DNA of 64,000 bases from Dactylonectria macrodidyma (lineage: Eukaryota; Ascomycota; Sordariomycetes; Hypocreales; Nectriaceae): NCBI GenBank assembly GCA_020744425.1, contig JAGMUV010000053.1, forward strand, positions 1 through 64,000, written 5' to 3'. Positions 30,655 through 41,805 of the stretch are shown piece by piece. The first letter of the stretch is position 1. Each line of letters opens with the position of its first letter. The notes under the pieces were generated by a model. It was not told where the DNA came from. It ran no database searches and saw only the letters and a list, made by a program, of their open reading frames with translations. A program made the position numbers and the translations under genes.

Positions 30655-31795
30655 ATAGTAGTAGTAGTAGATTTATTACGCCCGGGAGAACGGATCTCAT
30701 AGGGCCATGGAATACGCTATGTTATTTACATTTCTGCCACTTCAATCCTGACCACAAAGTAAAGCCCCACTTCCTCTCCCTGAATCGCTTTCTTTTGGCC
30801 TCGCTTGACTCTCTCTGACAGGCCTGCTTGAAGGCCAATTTCTCCAAGTGTTCAGCATCCTATCCTCAGCAGCTGAAGCATGGTCTGTCAAAATGAGGCT
30901 GCATTGTGTTAGTATTGTGTCAATGTTTCCTGGTTCCGGGGTTGTTAGTATGTCCCATTCTCCTACTTCACTCCCAGTCGTCCCGTCTTCATCGCGAATT
31001 TGATCGTTGCTCGCACCGCCTGTAGGTTACGTGACCACTTCGGTCCGTCCAATGCCGACTTTCCTCCCAAAAAGAACGACAGGTTTCCCATCTCGCTTTG
31101 CCCGATTTGTCTCATGCCTTCGCGTTGTGCATCCCACTTGGTGCATCGAAAGAGAAAATGCCCCATTGTTTCGACTGCCCGTCCGCAATCACACAAGTTT
31201 GATTCCACCGCGCCGATCCTCGACAGGTAGCTGTTGATCCTCGCCATTCCCGCGCGTAACTGTGAAAGCGTGTCTGCTTCGCGCCTCTTCAGTCCGTCGT
31301 ACAGCACCTTTGTGTGTTTTCCTGGTAGTGCTTTGTCAACCCTCTTGGGGAAGCCGCCCACTCTGTCCGGTACCGCCTGGTGCTGTTGTAGCTGTGCTCT
31401 CGCCAGTCTTGTCCGCGTCGATCGAGCTTGGTATGGCGGCGTCTCTGCCGTACGTCCTGCTTCGGTTGCTCTCTACACCTGTCTCTTCGCCTTGGGTCCC
31501 AAGGGGAACGCGTCGTCCCGGGACGGTACCCAGATCATTTTAACCCTGTTGTTGCCTTTTCCCAGCCGTCGGATGTGGTTGTAGATTTCCCGTATGGCTC
31601 ACTGTCCCGATTGTTGTCGCGGTCGCGCGATCGCCTTCAGAGCTGACTGGCCGCTTGACAGTATGGTGAGTCTTCGGTCCTGTAGTCCGTCAGGCATGCA
31701 TCGCAATGCCATCGCTATCGCCCCTAGCTCGGCTGTGTAGGGGTTCTGGTCGTCTCGCGAGCCGAGAGTGACCGAGTACCTGGCCACGGCCCTAT
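30655..31795 (-). mobile_element. 5'-truncated LINE, minus strand
   Basis: The 3' tail consists of CTA units (TAGTAGTAGTAG on the plus strand at 30658) next to AATAAA and the CCCGGGCG motif. The coding remnant (30963-31787) again shows RNase H (AYTAELGAIAMALRCMPDG-like) and the Cys/His cluster CDCGRAVETMGHFLFRC, with frame breaks. It is related to but diverged from the copy at 214-1568. It abuts a plus-strand LINE fragment head to head. Confidence 0.8.
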
Positions 31796-31804
31796 TCTCT
31801 TAAC

Positions 31805-32252
31805 CCTAAATGCTCACGAACAAAGATTGGGAATTTGTCGTTCTTCTTGGGAGGAAAAGCTGCGTCGGACGACGAAAAGTGGAAGCCAGACATGCCGGCC
31901 GTGCGTGCGGCAATCAAATTTGCTATCGCGACAAACAGGCTCGATGCGGATCAGCGGCATCGGCAAACTAACCTCTACAGTGCGACTATACTAATAAAAA
32001 GCAGCCTCGATTTTGGCTGTCCGTGCTTCAGCTGCCGATGATAGGATGCTGAACGCTTGCAGAATTTGGCCTTCAAGCAGGCCTGTCATGGAACAAGCAG
32101 CGACGAGGTTGAGCAGCAAGCAATGAGATGACGATCGGTGGGGCTTGGGGTGTCATGTACCAAATGTACTGAAATGTGAACTAGATTGTGTCAAGGCCCT
32201 ATAGGGACTTCCCTCCGGGCGAAATAAAATCCAATCCAATCCAAACCGTAAG
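31805..32252 (+). mobile_element. LINE 3' fragment, plus strand
   Basis: Starts within the last ~60 codons of ORF2 (FFLGGKAASDDEKWKPDM, then AAIKFAIATNRL) and continues through the 3' UTR. It ends in GAAATAAAATCCAATCCAATCC, an ATCC-type tail. It has a different tail repeat from the other copies. Confidence 0.75.
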
Positions 32253-32451
32253 CCGACCAGCCTCGTGGAATGGACCGTGGATCCACTCAGTGGATCCGCG
32301 TGTGGATTCAGTGGAGTGGTTTGCAGCCCTGCACACGTTGTTGGATTGCACAGTGATGCTGAGTGCACTTGATAAAAGGTGGTTGTTATTGTAGTGATTG
32401 AAATAATTCTTAATTTTTAATGAACGTGAAAGCCCTCTTTTATCCTTCAAT
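32253..32451. other. spacer
   Basis: Nothing recognised; contains a GTGGATCCACT-rich stretch near 32275-32320. Confidence 0.35.
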
Positions 32452-32960
32452 ATGAGCCTGAGTCGTACAACAGCACATGGATCAGCATCCTTATTTACAT
32501 TAGGAATTCACACCGAAATTGACATCAAAGACCATTGGAAAACTTCTCAGCCGGGGCATCAGCACACCACCCACTCTATCATCAAATTCATAACTTATGA
32601 CCGATTTCAGCTGCTATTTCGTCACATCCGCTTTTTCAACCCTCACATCATCACAACTAGCAATAGCGCCGCCCTCGTCTATGAGCGTGTGACGCCGTGG
32701 TCTGACCACATACAGCACACGTCTACAGTCTTCTACGCACCGGGCACTTCCGTCGCTGTAGATGAGTGCATGGCCCGCTATACAGGGAGGTCAAAGGAGA
32801 CAACGAGATTCCTAACAAGCCGATCCCTGTCGGCTACAAAGTTTGGGCTGTCCGAATCTTTGAGTCACTTGTATTAGCGTGGACGAGTGGCGCATTGGTG
32901 GCAGCACCACCGTATCCATCGAGGAGGAAATAGATGGCCAAGACCGGTGGGCAATCCGGC
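32452..32960 (+). pseudogene. piggyBac-like transposase fragment
   Basis: The first frame includes RFQLLFRHIRFFNP, then SVAVDECMARYTGRSKET, which resembles the DDE core of piggyBac-derived transposases (first acidic residues in VAVDECM). Around 32812 the frame shifts and continues as IPNKPIPVGYKVWAVRI, the next conserved block of that family, to about 32960. N- and C-terminal parts and any inverted ends are missing. A host gene domesticated from piggyBac is possible, but this copy is broken and short. Confidence 0.6.
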
Positions 32961-33040
32961 GAGAGCAGAGTAGCCTCTTGTACCACTCGCGAGACCCACC
33001 CTCTCTTGAATGACAAAACACCTCACGGCTGACACTCCAA

Positions 33041-33256
33041 TTATGTTCCGCGATCGCCGTCGTCGCGCTTCAACGGATGCCGCGCGATCTCACAGTCCGT
33101 ATGGGCCGCAATAACAGTTTTGAGAAATACAATCTCGACTTCAAGCTCACGCAACGAGGCCATTAGTGCAGCATTCGCCCGCTTACACTTTTCTGAGCGG
33201 GACTGTAGACGACCTTTTTTCTTTCCGGTAGTGGCGACTTTTTGGTAGTGTCGCAT
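33041..33256 (-). pseudogene. possible bZIP transcription factor fragment
   Basis: A 71-codon frame whose segment KKKGRLQSRSEKCKRANAAL is followed by a heptad-like stretch (LRELEVEIVFLKTVIAAHTD) and an ending resembling the HTDCGCP tail of fungal bZIP regulators. The basic region is degenerate (an expected Asn/Ala/Arg pattern is missing). No flanking exons were found. Probably a relic; weakly supported. Confidence 0.35.
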
Positions 33257-33876
33257 TTGACTGGCTCCTCCGACATCGTGCTTACTTAAGGGAGTGAGGG
33301 CTATTGTTTTGCAGTTCCTGATATGTGAAGCTATGTGTTCTGAAACGCTGATATCCTTGGATGGTGTTCAAAATTTGGGGAAAGTGGGGTTTCCTTAAAA
33401 GGTGAATGTGTGGATGGTGTTGGATCCAGTACAGCACATTCGATCAAGCTGATATTTGGGGGGGAAGGCATGGTTAGGTGTTTCACTCGCTTATGAACTA
33501 CGTTAACCCGTTTTTAACATCGAGGATGGCATTTTGAATATCAGCTTCAATGTAATTTTGCATGACGATTTAAATGACGGAAATAATATTGCAATTGCTA
33601 TATTATGGCGCGAGAAACGCGGTTAGAATGCAAAGGTGGATGGATGTGAAAGTGGTGAAGGAGTGGTCCAGAATTGGGCGGGTTTACCTTATCCTACATA
33701 TTTTTGAGGCGGATAACTTAGGACGTACTATATTTCGGAACCGTACATCGAGATATAGTCTTGGCTCTCCGCGTCTTCACCCTTGTGATTCCACTCCACT
33801 TGGCCCGCAAGCCCAAGCCATCCGTGGGCAGCTGTGGCCGACGCTCACTCGCCAACAACAGGCACAACGTCGTACT
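33257..33876. other. AT-rich spacer
   Basis: No gene or repeat recognised. Confidence 0.4.
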
Positions 33877-34819
33877 TCAATCGTAAAGTAGAGGCAAGTC
33901 CCTTCCCAAATTGAGCTCCACATCGCCAAGCGACTGATTGTTCGTCAAAGACAATGCTTTGCCCAAGAGCTGCGACACGATCGGATCAGCGATCCGGCGG
34001 TTGAAGGAGGCGACATCTTGCAAAAGGTTCTCCAACGGAGGACGCGCCGCAAGGTTGATTGACTCCTTGGCCGCCGCTAGCGCTGCAAGAGGGTATAGAA
34101 CCAAGCGCGAGGTGAGCTCGTCAATGTAGGCGTACATCTCACTCGATGTGTCGAAAGCTTTGTTGATCCAGCCGATTCTCTCCGCGTCTTGGGCGTTGAT
34201 GTCCTTGCCACTTAGGATATACTCCATTGCAAGGCCTCGGCCGATAAGTCCAGGAAGATGCTGGCTTCCTCCTCCTCCTGGGATCAGGCCAGTGGCCACC
34301 TCTATCTGTCCGAGGAGCGTTTCGTACTTGGTAGCGAAACGCATGTCGAGCCCCATCAGGAGTTCGTTCCCTGCTCCGCGGGCTCTCCCGTCAACTGCGC
34401 CGATGGTCACCTGCGGCAGGTTCGAGATGTTGTACATGAGTTCTACAAAACTACCCGCGGCAGTTTCTGGCTCACGCGTTAGATCTGTCTTTAGAGCGAT
34501 TGAGCTTTCTAAAGCATTGCCTACCAATTCCGGGCATCAGAAGGTCCAAATGGGCACAGAAAAACCCAGGAACGTCGCTCTTGAAAATGACGACCTTGGT
34601 TTCATTATTGGTCTGAAGCCTCTGTACAATGTCGGCCAACCCAGTCTGAAAATCATGGCTCCAGACATTGATCGGCGATGTTGGGTTGTGGAGAGTGATT
34701 TCGAGGACACTTGCGTTCTGGGAAGTCTTTAGACCTCGGTATTCCGGGAGATCCAGAGCGAGCGTTGTCGAAACAAGAAGGCCGGCCAGGGCTGGTGTCC
34801 GAAGCCACGCAGGATACAT
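33877..34819 (-). pseudogene. secreted crotonase-family protein, frameshifted
   Basis: From the ATG at 34819 a signal peptide (MYPAWLRTPALAGLLVSTTL) precedes the crotonase start (VLEITLHNPTSPINVWSHDF, KVVIFKSDVPGFFCAHLDL). Near 34525 the frame changes by one base and goes on as VGNALESSIALKTDLTREP, then GAVDGRARGAGNELLMGLDM and QIEVATGLIPGGGG with the oxyanion-hole glycines and acidic residues, ending at 33877. This family binds acyl-CoA thioesters in the cell, so a secreted member is unusual; secreted crotonase-like proteins of unknown role do occur in filamentous fungi as far as I recall. It is a paralogue of the broken gene at 11774-12654. A sequencing error at the frameshift cannot be excluded. 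Confidence 0.75.
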
Positions 34820-36229
34820 GTTCTCGAATGAAGGAGGAGGAAGATTGAGTAAAGATAGAATATGTGATGATTCCAGTGAAAGCATGGCATGTCAAGCGGA
34901 CATCGCCTCTGATCTTATACACAGTACGCCCGCTGGAAAAAGGAATCTTCCTGTACATTCATGCGAATCTCCTACGTAAAAGAGATTAAGATTACAAATG
35001 CGCATAGTGCTTAGCCATCGACAGACGCGGAGTTAAGAAGTTGGATGATCTTGGAAAATCCCATCGGTGTCTACAGTCATAGGCAGGGTAACTCGGCAGT
35101 TGGTTGCCGTGGGGCTTTTTCAGAACCCAGAAGCTTCCCCGTTACGCAACCGGCGTAACCTCCTCGCCGACCTCCGAGCTTAACCTTAAGCCACATGACG
35201 TTTTATGGGTAGAATGTCCGAGCCCGAGCTGGCGGTGGGAGAGGTCCACTTAGCGGAGTTCGAGATAGGGACTTGGTCTCGACTCGGCTTTATGACAAAG
35301 CGCTCCGTCACATACAAATTTAACGCCACCAGAAAGCTCTTCTTCCATTCTTTCAAGGTCTGGCGAGCACCAGGCCGAGAGTGCTGACTACTATAGGAAC
35401 ATACCCGAAATCGCCGCCGCCCATGACTCCTGAGAAGTTTCCATGTCGTGGCGTTCGCTGCTCTGTTCCTGTGCTTAATGCTCGATGACACCTTGAGCCA
35501 TAATCCCCGAGATGACACTGGTTTGTTTGCCGATGCAAGGCGTATCTTGCCAATTTCTGCAAGTTCATATCGACGCAGGTTGTGATGGGCCGAAAGGGAC
35601 AAAATCGGTTATCGGTGGTTATGTTTTGTCAATATCAAGTCGCTCGCTCACAAAATGAGGCAAGAATCACGATCATCGTGAACTTGTTCACGATGAGAGT
35701 GAACGACCACAACTAGTATCAGGCAGCAGCCTGCTGCCTATGATATCGGCAGATTGAACATAGGTATAAAAGACCGACCTTCGTCGCTCCTTTAGATAGG
35801 AAATCAAGAGTCTTTCGTTGCCCGATTCACAGGGGATCTTCTTCCCGATCGTTGTTCAGTCATCCAAACAATCGTGTCGTGCGACATGTTTCAGGGCCCG
35901 ACGACGAAGTGCGCGGTGGCTAAACGCTGTTAGCCAAGGGACAGCTTGGGGCTCGGTTGCGACTCCGTACTTGCGCCTTTTCAGCCGCCATCTACCAGAG
36001 ATGGCAACCTGATCGGCCTCAAATCTCCGTAATTAGTCCTGTGCCGGTGGCCGAGGCGGTGGCATGATGTCGCGGTATCACATTGTGACGGTGTGGTTGT
36101 TGGCTAGTGAAGGAGGCCCTCTTTAACGAGGACGTACGCCACCGCGCCAATCACCTAGCAGAGATATCTTTATTAAGCGGCGGTATGAGAACCACTCACG
36201 GACCTATAGAAACCGTCTAATTTTGACAG

Positions 36230-36445
36230 ACCGCGCTTCAGCTGCTGAGGATAGGATGCTGAACACTTGCAGAAATTGGCCTTCAAGCAGGCTTGTCACG
36301 GCATACATCAGATGGACCAGTCATTCAAAGTGGAAATTGTGGGGCTTTAGGTGATTTATGGAAGCTCTGTATGAAACGGAAACAGCTTAGTGCAAAGGCC
36401 CTCTTGGGTGTGTCTTCCCGGGCGAACAAAAACCTACCTACCATC
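36230..36445 (+). mobile_element. LINE 3' end
   Basis: Contains GCTGAGGATAGGATGCTGAA and TTGGCCTTCAAGCAGGC, shared with the 3' UTRs of the other LINE copies, and ends with CCCGGGCGAACAAAAA plus CCTA-type tail units. Confidence 0.7.
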
Positions 36446-37024
36446 CAACCGAAATACCTCTCTAGATGATATCTCTTTCAACTATGTCCTCGTATAGCGC
36501 CTCACTAGTAGTCTAGCGCGGAGGTAGCCTCGCTGTTACATCGCTTTTGTGGGAAGTAACTTACTGTAACGCTAGGGATTTCAGCTGTATGTTCCCTTCC
36601 GAATCAATATGTCTTGCTTCTACCTATCTATCGGCATCGCTGCTCACGTTTGCCCCCTCGTGACCGGTCCTTCCGGCAAAGCCGCCTCGACACTCCTCGG
36701 AAAGGACGGGCCCTAGTAGTCACCGGTATACGAGAATAATAGCGGAAGTGGCGTTCCCGCGACCATAAACGATGTCGAGCCTACCCCGGGACGCCTCGAA
36801 AAGGAGGCTACCGTCGAACAACAGGTCAGGGACGGAATGCCACTTGCGTCGCGAAAGGACTGATAGATAAGGTATTGCAGTTACTCTGGAGCCCACGGTC
36901 AGTCAATAGACACTCTATAATCCTTTTATAAAGCCTAACGTTATAATTTAGACCTATAATTTATAAGCAGAAGTGCCGCACCCTTAGGTATACGGGGACA
37001 AAAGGCGGCTAGGGGTGCGTTGGG
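36446..37024. other. spacer inside the interrupted repeat
   Basis: No gene seen. Confidence 0.4.
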
Positions 37025-37360
37025 CGCGCACTAGTACATAAGAACCAGCCGTAGTGCACCAATACAGTACTTCCAGGTGCTAGTCAGCGGGTCTTTGAGC
37101 CCGGCATTTATAATCAAGCTTTTACTTTGCCGCAGAAGACACCACAAAACTGAACTACGAGTAACTACTACGTTTAGCGTCCGGTCCGACCAGGTAACCC
37201 ATCAGAGCTAGATTAGGCTGGAACATTTCACACGGACGAAGATAGTCCGCCAGTCCATGATTGACTCTCGGCCTCGGGGTGAGCTCTAACAGGACATGAA
37301 AACTTGTGGTTTTGTGCTTTCGCATCCAACCCGTAGAGGTGCGTAGTCACGCAAAACCAC

Positions 37361-37856
37361 GAGGCTTTAAATCTGGCTTCATGAAAGTTACGTTGTTCAT
37401 CATCAAGAACTGTCTCCGGTGGTGATTCCGCACGCGCTAGCAGGCAGTTGATCAATAACAGCAGGTCACGGGCATCCCGAGGCAGAAATTGTCAAGGACT
37501 CATCATCACGTATTGAATACGCTGTGCCAAGGCGTCGATCTCGGCCCATAAATTCTGATCCTGATTAGTGGGAACTCCTCTTGGACTGGAAAAAAGACAT
37601 GGTGTGACGTCACGCAACTTCTAGCCTCAAGCGAGATAAACCCTCCTCACCCATGCTTCATGTTAAACCCTTCCTTCGGGTCACGATACTTGTGGTGAAT
37701 CCTACCAGTAGGGTTTGACCTATGCAAGGAACAGCTTCTATCAAGACAACATTATGAACAAATGAGGCGTGGACGCATGTAGAAGTGTCTTCTCTTCTCC
37801 TTTTTGTCAGAAAAAAACAACAAATTACAAGATAGTCTATACCACGGTTGCTGTAC
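37361..37856. other. spacer downstream of the regulator gene
   Basis: No gene seen. Confidence 0.4.
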
Positions 37857-39112
37857 TCATTCAGCCGGCAGCCAGCCGACTTGCTCCATAGGCCAGCTCA
37901 GCCAGAAACGTTTCGCAAGTGGCATGCAAGCGTAGATTTCTGACATGAGATGTGTAGGCCAATCTTTTACCATCCAGGCACACTCCAATCGCTTGATCAA
38001 CACCACAAAGTATGAAAAGAGTAGCAGCGCCACTGGGTCAGTGGCCTGTACCAGTTTCAGGTAATGATCCGATACACGATGTAACCAGCTGAAGACTGTG
38101 TAAGCCGAGACTTGCGCTGGTTCGTCATGCACCACTGTGTAGCACCTACGCAGAAGCGTGAGAGCTTCCACCAGGCTCTCGCACCGCTCGTCATCCTTCG
38201 TGACGTTGATATCTATGAAGGATGCTAAAGCCTCTAGAGCTTCTTGGACGGATGGATCGAGGGCTTTGACTGGAACTTTGTTCAACTCTAAGCCAGAGAG
38301 CGGGAATATTGGGTGCAGCTCCTCGTTCTGGACACTTGCGAAGTCACATGCTTGCTCGATTGACCGAAGTCCGCGAAAAAGTGTCAGCCAGTGCGATGGG
38401 CCATTCTGGTTGAATATAAGCAGCTCTCCTGGGCATGGGCCGAGGGCAAATGTATGCAAGCAAGTTATTGTTGCAAAGAGATAGAGTGCGGCACAGTTTG
38501 ACTCAGTGACGCGTGAGAGAAGCGGCGAGGCAAGCCTCAGGGCCTCTTCCCAATGCACATTAGCCTTGTCCAACAGGCCGGCAGGCATGTCTCTCTCAAG
38601 CTGGTACTTCATGTGACGTAGGTGCAACGCGCCTAGAGTAATGACTGCGTGGAGAAGAAACTGGTGTCTAAAAGACAGCCTCGGGACTGTAACGCTCCAG
38701 AAGTATTGGGTGGCTTGCTCGTTACTGAAACTCATAGATGTGACATGGCAAAAATGATGAAATAGCTCAAAATCCCCCACATCTAGACTGGTTGCACAGC
38801 ACCGGACGGATGCTGCCACACACGCCGTCGAAGCTGGGCTGGAAGCAGTGCTCTGGTTTGTGCCAAGACTGCACACCAGCGATCGCCTGACGCAGTTGGT
38901 GCAAGCCGGCTTTTGCTCATCGCACTGGAGATTTGGACCAAAGAATTAGCTTGAATCATTTTGGAACGCAGGTCGACTCGACTGCCGGGTTAGGCGTTCG
39001 TTACCTTGATCCTCCTTTTTTTGCAGAACGTGCATCCATGACGTGACTTTCTATGGGCCCTTCGGTGGACGACTTTACCACCTTGGTCAGTAGGTGGGGT
39101 ATTCTCATTCAT
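37857..39112 (-). CDS. Zn2Cys6 transcription factor
   Basis: Two exons: 39112-39005 and 38924-37857, joined in frame by a GTAACG...CCAG intron of 80 bp; about 391 residues. The intron splits the DNA-binding domain, so the domain shows only after splicing: HGCTFCKKRRIK plus CDEQKPACTNCVRRSLVC gives all six zinc-binding cysteines with the usual spacing. The remaining ~320 residues resemble the C-terminal domain of Upc2-like fungal regulators (LFHHFCHVTSMSF, the FRHQFLLHAVITLGALHL helix pair, WSWPMEQVGWL-type end). It would act in the nucleus as a gene regulator. The nearest complete gene is the dehydrogenase at 40523, in divergent orientation and separated by a repeat. Its targets are unknown. 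Confidence 0.88.
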
Positions 39113-39596
39113 GGAACTGAGAGCCGCGTGGAACAACTACAGGCTGTAGGTAGAGACAGACGTGTCAAAGAAGAAGTAAGCGGGCTATACGAAGAATACG
39201 CTCCTCGCGGGTCCAAGGCCTAGAATAAGTAGTGTTAAAATTAAGTTTGGGCTAAGGATGTAGCAAAACGGGGCTAAGACGGCTTGACCTTGGACCAATC
39301 CAATGACGCCGCCAAAGTCCAGGACCCGTTAGGATCCACCACAATTTGGCGAATACGTTGTTATACGTCTTGATACGCGCAATACGCACCCAAGACCGTC
39401 CGTGCGCAGGGAACAACCAGATCGGCGAGTCCCCACCCAGGCTATGGATATCTTCCGAATAAGCGTGTCCCTCTTTTTAGCATAGCTAGCTCTTCAAGGT
39501 CCACACCTAAGACCCTGAGATTTTCTCAGTTTACGTCTCATTACGCCGAATTAACAAGGGCCGAGTCTTTTCTTCCAGATTGTACCTATTGCGTGC
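39113..39596. other. upstream region of the regulator gene
   Basis: No gene recognised. Confidence 0.4.
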
Positions 39597-40365
39597 GGCA
39601 GGGTAACTCGGCAGTCAAGTGCCGTCGGGCTTTTTCAGAACCCAGAAGCTTCCCCGTTTCGCAACCGGCGAAACCTTCTCGCCGACTCTCGAGCTTAATC
39701 TCAAGCCACATGACGTTTTAGGGGTAGAGCGCCTAAGCCCGAGCCGGCGTCGGGAGAGTTCTTAGCGGAGTTTGAGATACGGACAGACTTGGTCTCGACT
39801 CGGCCTTATGACAAAGCGTTCCTTCAATTCCAAACTTAGCTCCACTAGAACGCTCCTCTTCCATTCTTTCAATGTCTGGGGGGCACCAGGCCGAGAGTGC
39901 TGACTACCGTGCGAACGTACCCAAATCGCTGCCGCCCATGACTCCTGAGAAGTCTCCATGCCGTGGAGTTTGCTGCTCTGTTCCTGTGCTCAAGGCTCGA
40001 TGACAGCTTGAGCCATAGTCTCCGAGAGGACATTGGTTTGTTTATTTGCTGATGCAACGGCGTATCTTGCCATTTGGATAAGAACCAGCGGTAATGTACT
40101 AATACAATACTTCCAGGTACTAACTGATCAGCGGATCTTCGAGCCCGGTATTTATAATCAAGCTTTTACTTTGCCGCAGACGACACCACAAAGCTGAACT
40201 ACGAGCAACTACTGCGTTAAAACACCGGTCCGGCCAGGTAACTTACCAGAAGTAGACTAGCCTACGACATCTCACGCGGACGAAGATGGTCCGCCAGTCC
40301 ATAATCGACTCTCAACCTCGGACATCCAGCCCGTAGAGGTGCGCAGTCACGCAAAACCACGTGGT
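39597..40365. repeat. dispersed unclassified repeat, contiguous copy
   Basis: About 770 bp whose two halves recur at 35086-35570 and 37025-37360. It has short ORFs only (39762-40057, minus) that are also found in diverged form in the other copy but show no domain. It lies just upstream of the dehydrogenase gene and may overlap its promoter. Confidence 0.6.
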
Positions 40366-40522
40366 ATGGCGAGACTGGATTCCTATCTCGCTATAAAAGT
40401 GTATAAAACCAGACAGCATCATCCCCTGAGTTACCGAATGCACATTCCAACCGCAACAGTCTTCGAACCTGCTCTCTCCATCAATTTCTGCTCAGCCCGA
40501 ATCAGCACCCAATTACATTATC

Positions 40523-41339
40523 ATGGCACCCAACAAGAGGATCATTCTCATCACTGGTCAGTATCACTTTCGTCAAGTGTCAATTTTCTGTTGGCTTACT
40601 CTTAGCTTTCCCAGGCGCCAACTCCGGCATTGGCTATGACACCTCCTACGCCCTCGCCAATGACTCGCCAGACAACCACATCATCATGGGTGCCCGTTCC
40701 AGCGTCAAGGGCCTTGCAGCTCTCAACGAGATCCAGGCACGTAAGCCTGCCGGCACACTCAGCTTCCTTGAGCTCGATATCACCTCCGACGAGTCCATCA
40801 AGGCTGCCGCGCAGAAACTAGAGTCTGACTTTGGCGTCCTCGACGTACTCGTCAATAACGCCGGCATTTCAGGCAAGGAAGAGGTCTCGCGAGAGAATTT
40901 CCACACCGTCTTCGACACCAACGTCTTCAGCACCATGCTCCTGACCCAGGCCCTGGAGCATCTGCTGCGGAAGTCCCGCGATCCTCGGATCATCAACGTC
41001 TCCTCGGTCCTCGGCTCCATCACGGTGCGGAACGATCACTCGTCCCCATATACACAGGTTACGGGAGAGACGTACCGCGTCAGCAAAGCGGCGCTGAACA
41101 TGGTTACCGGAATTCAGGCCTATAAGTACAAGGAATGGGAGCACCCAGCGAAGGTCTGGTCGTTTTGCCCTGGGTTCGTGGTCACCAACTTGACCGGGGA
41201 GGATAAGCAGAGCAAGATTGACCGAGGGGCAGAGTCTTCGGAGACTAGTGCCCAGGGGATAACGGAGATTGTGAGGGGTGATAGGGACGACGAGGTGAAT
41301 CAGTTCTTGGCCAAGCGGGGTGAGGTCCTCCCGTGGTAA
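40523..41339 (+). CDS. short-chain dehydrogenase/reductase (SDR)
   Basis: Start ATG at 40523. The short first exon (40523-40556) is spliced over a 58-bp GT-AG intron to 40615-41339, giving about 252 residues. The cofactor motif TGANSGIG is formed across the splice junction. LVNNAG and the catalytic YRVSK (Tyr-x-x-x-Lys) with upstream IINVSSVLGS (Ser) complete the classical SDR active site; the DITS motif after beta-3 suggests NADP(H) or NAD(H) use that I cannot decide. It looks intact and cytosolic, reducing or oxidising an unknown carbonyl/alcohol. It stands alone apart from the regulator gene 1.4 kb away. Confidence 0.9.
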
Positions 41340-41805
41340 ATCCGGGGTCCGCAACCTGGTCGATTAAGGCCATGACGGATGGATAAATTAGCTCTAATGA
41401 GTATGAATGAATTACTCTGACTCCAGGAGGGGTTTAATACGGCCGTGGTGATATCTCCCTCAGAGCTTCTTACCGAGAACCCAAGGCGATACAGTCCTTC
41501 GGGTAGCGTTGCATAAGTTCCATGTTTGTCCGTTATTCATGCAAGGCCTCAGTTGCGCCCGGAACCGCTGTTGCCCATGAACTAGATGCCACCTAGTCTG
41601 GACTCGGCTGAGGTGGTGACTGAAACTCGCAGCAGTGTATTCTTTTTCATTGGACCAGAACCCCTCTGTTGCGCATGGAGATCCATTCATCCTGGCTCTG
41701 GAGTGGTAGCGCTCAACGTCCGGAGTGACCGACGCGGTCAGCCAGGAAAACTCACTGAGCCGCAATTTAACTGGGGTCTATCTCGGACGACAGATCACAG
41801 TAGCA
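41340..41805. other. spacer
   Basis: No gene recognised. Confidence 0.4.

Larger units (their letters stand above)
35086..37360. repeat. dispersed unclassified repeat, interrupted copy
   Basis: The stretch 35086-35570 (from GGCAGGGTAACTCGGCAGT) and 37025-37360 (ATTTATAATCAAGCTTTTAC block) match the two halves of the contiguous repeat at 39597-40365. Here they are separated by ~1.45 kb that includes a LINE 3' end. No ORF with a known domain, no TIRs and no LTR-like ends were found. Confidence 0.6.

Noticed and set aside
30655..32252. twin-priming inversion of one LINE
   Set aside because: Both fragments have their own 3' end and tail, whereas twin priming leaves only one 3' end.
33938..34732. 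194-codon plus-strand ORF
   Set aside because: Antisense to the crotonase-family gene; no independent features.
37228..37455. short minus-strand ORF near the repeat
   Set aside because: No domain, and it crosses the edge of the dispersed repeat where the copies diverge.
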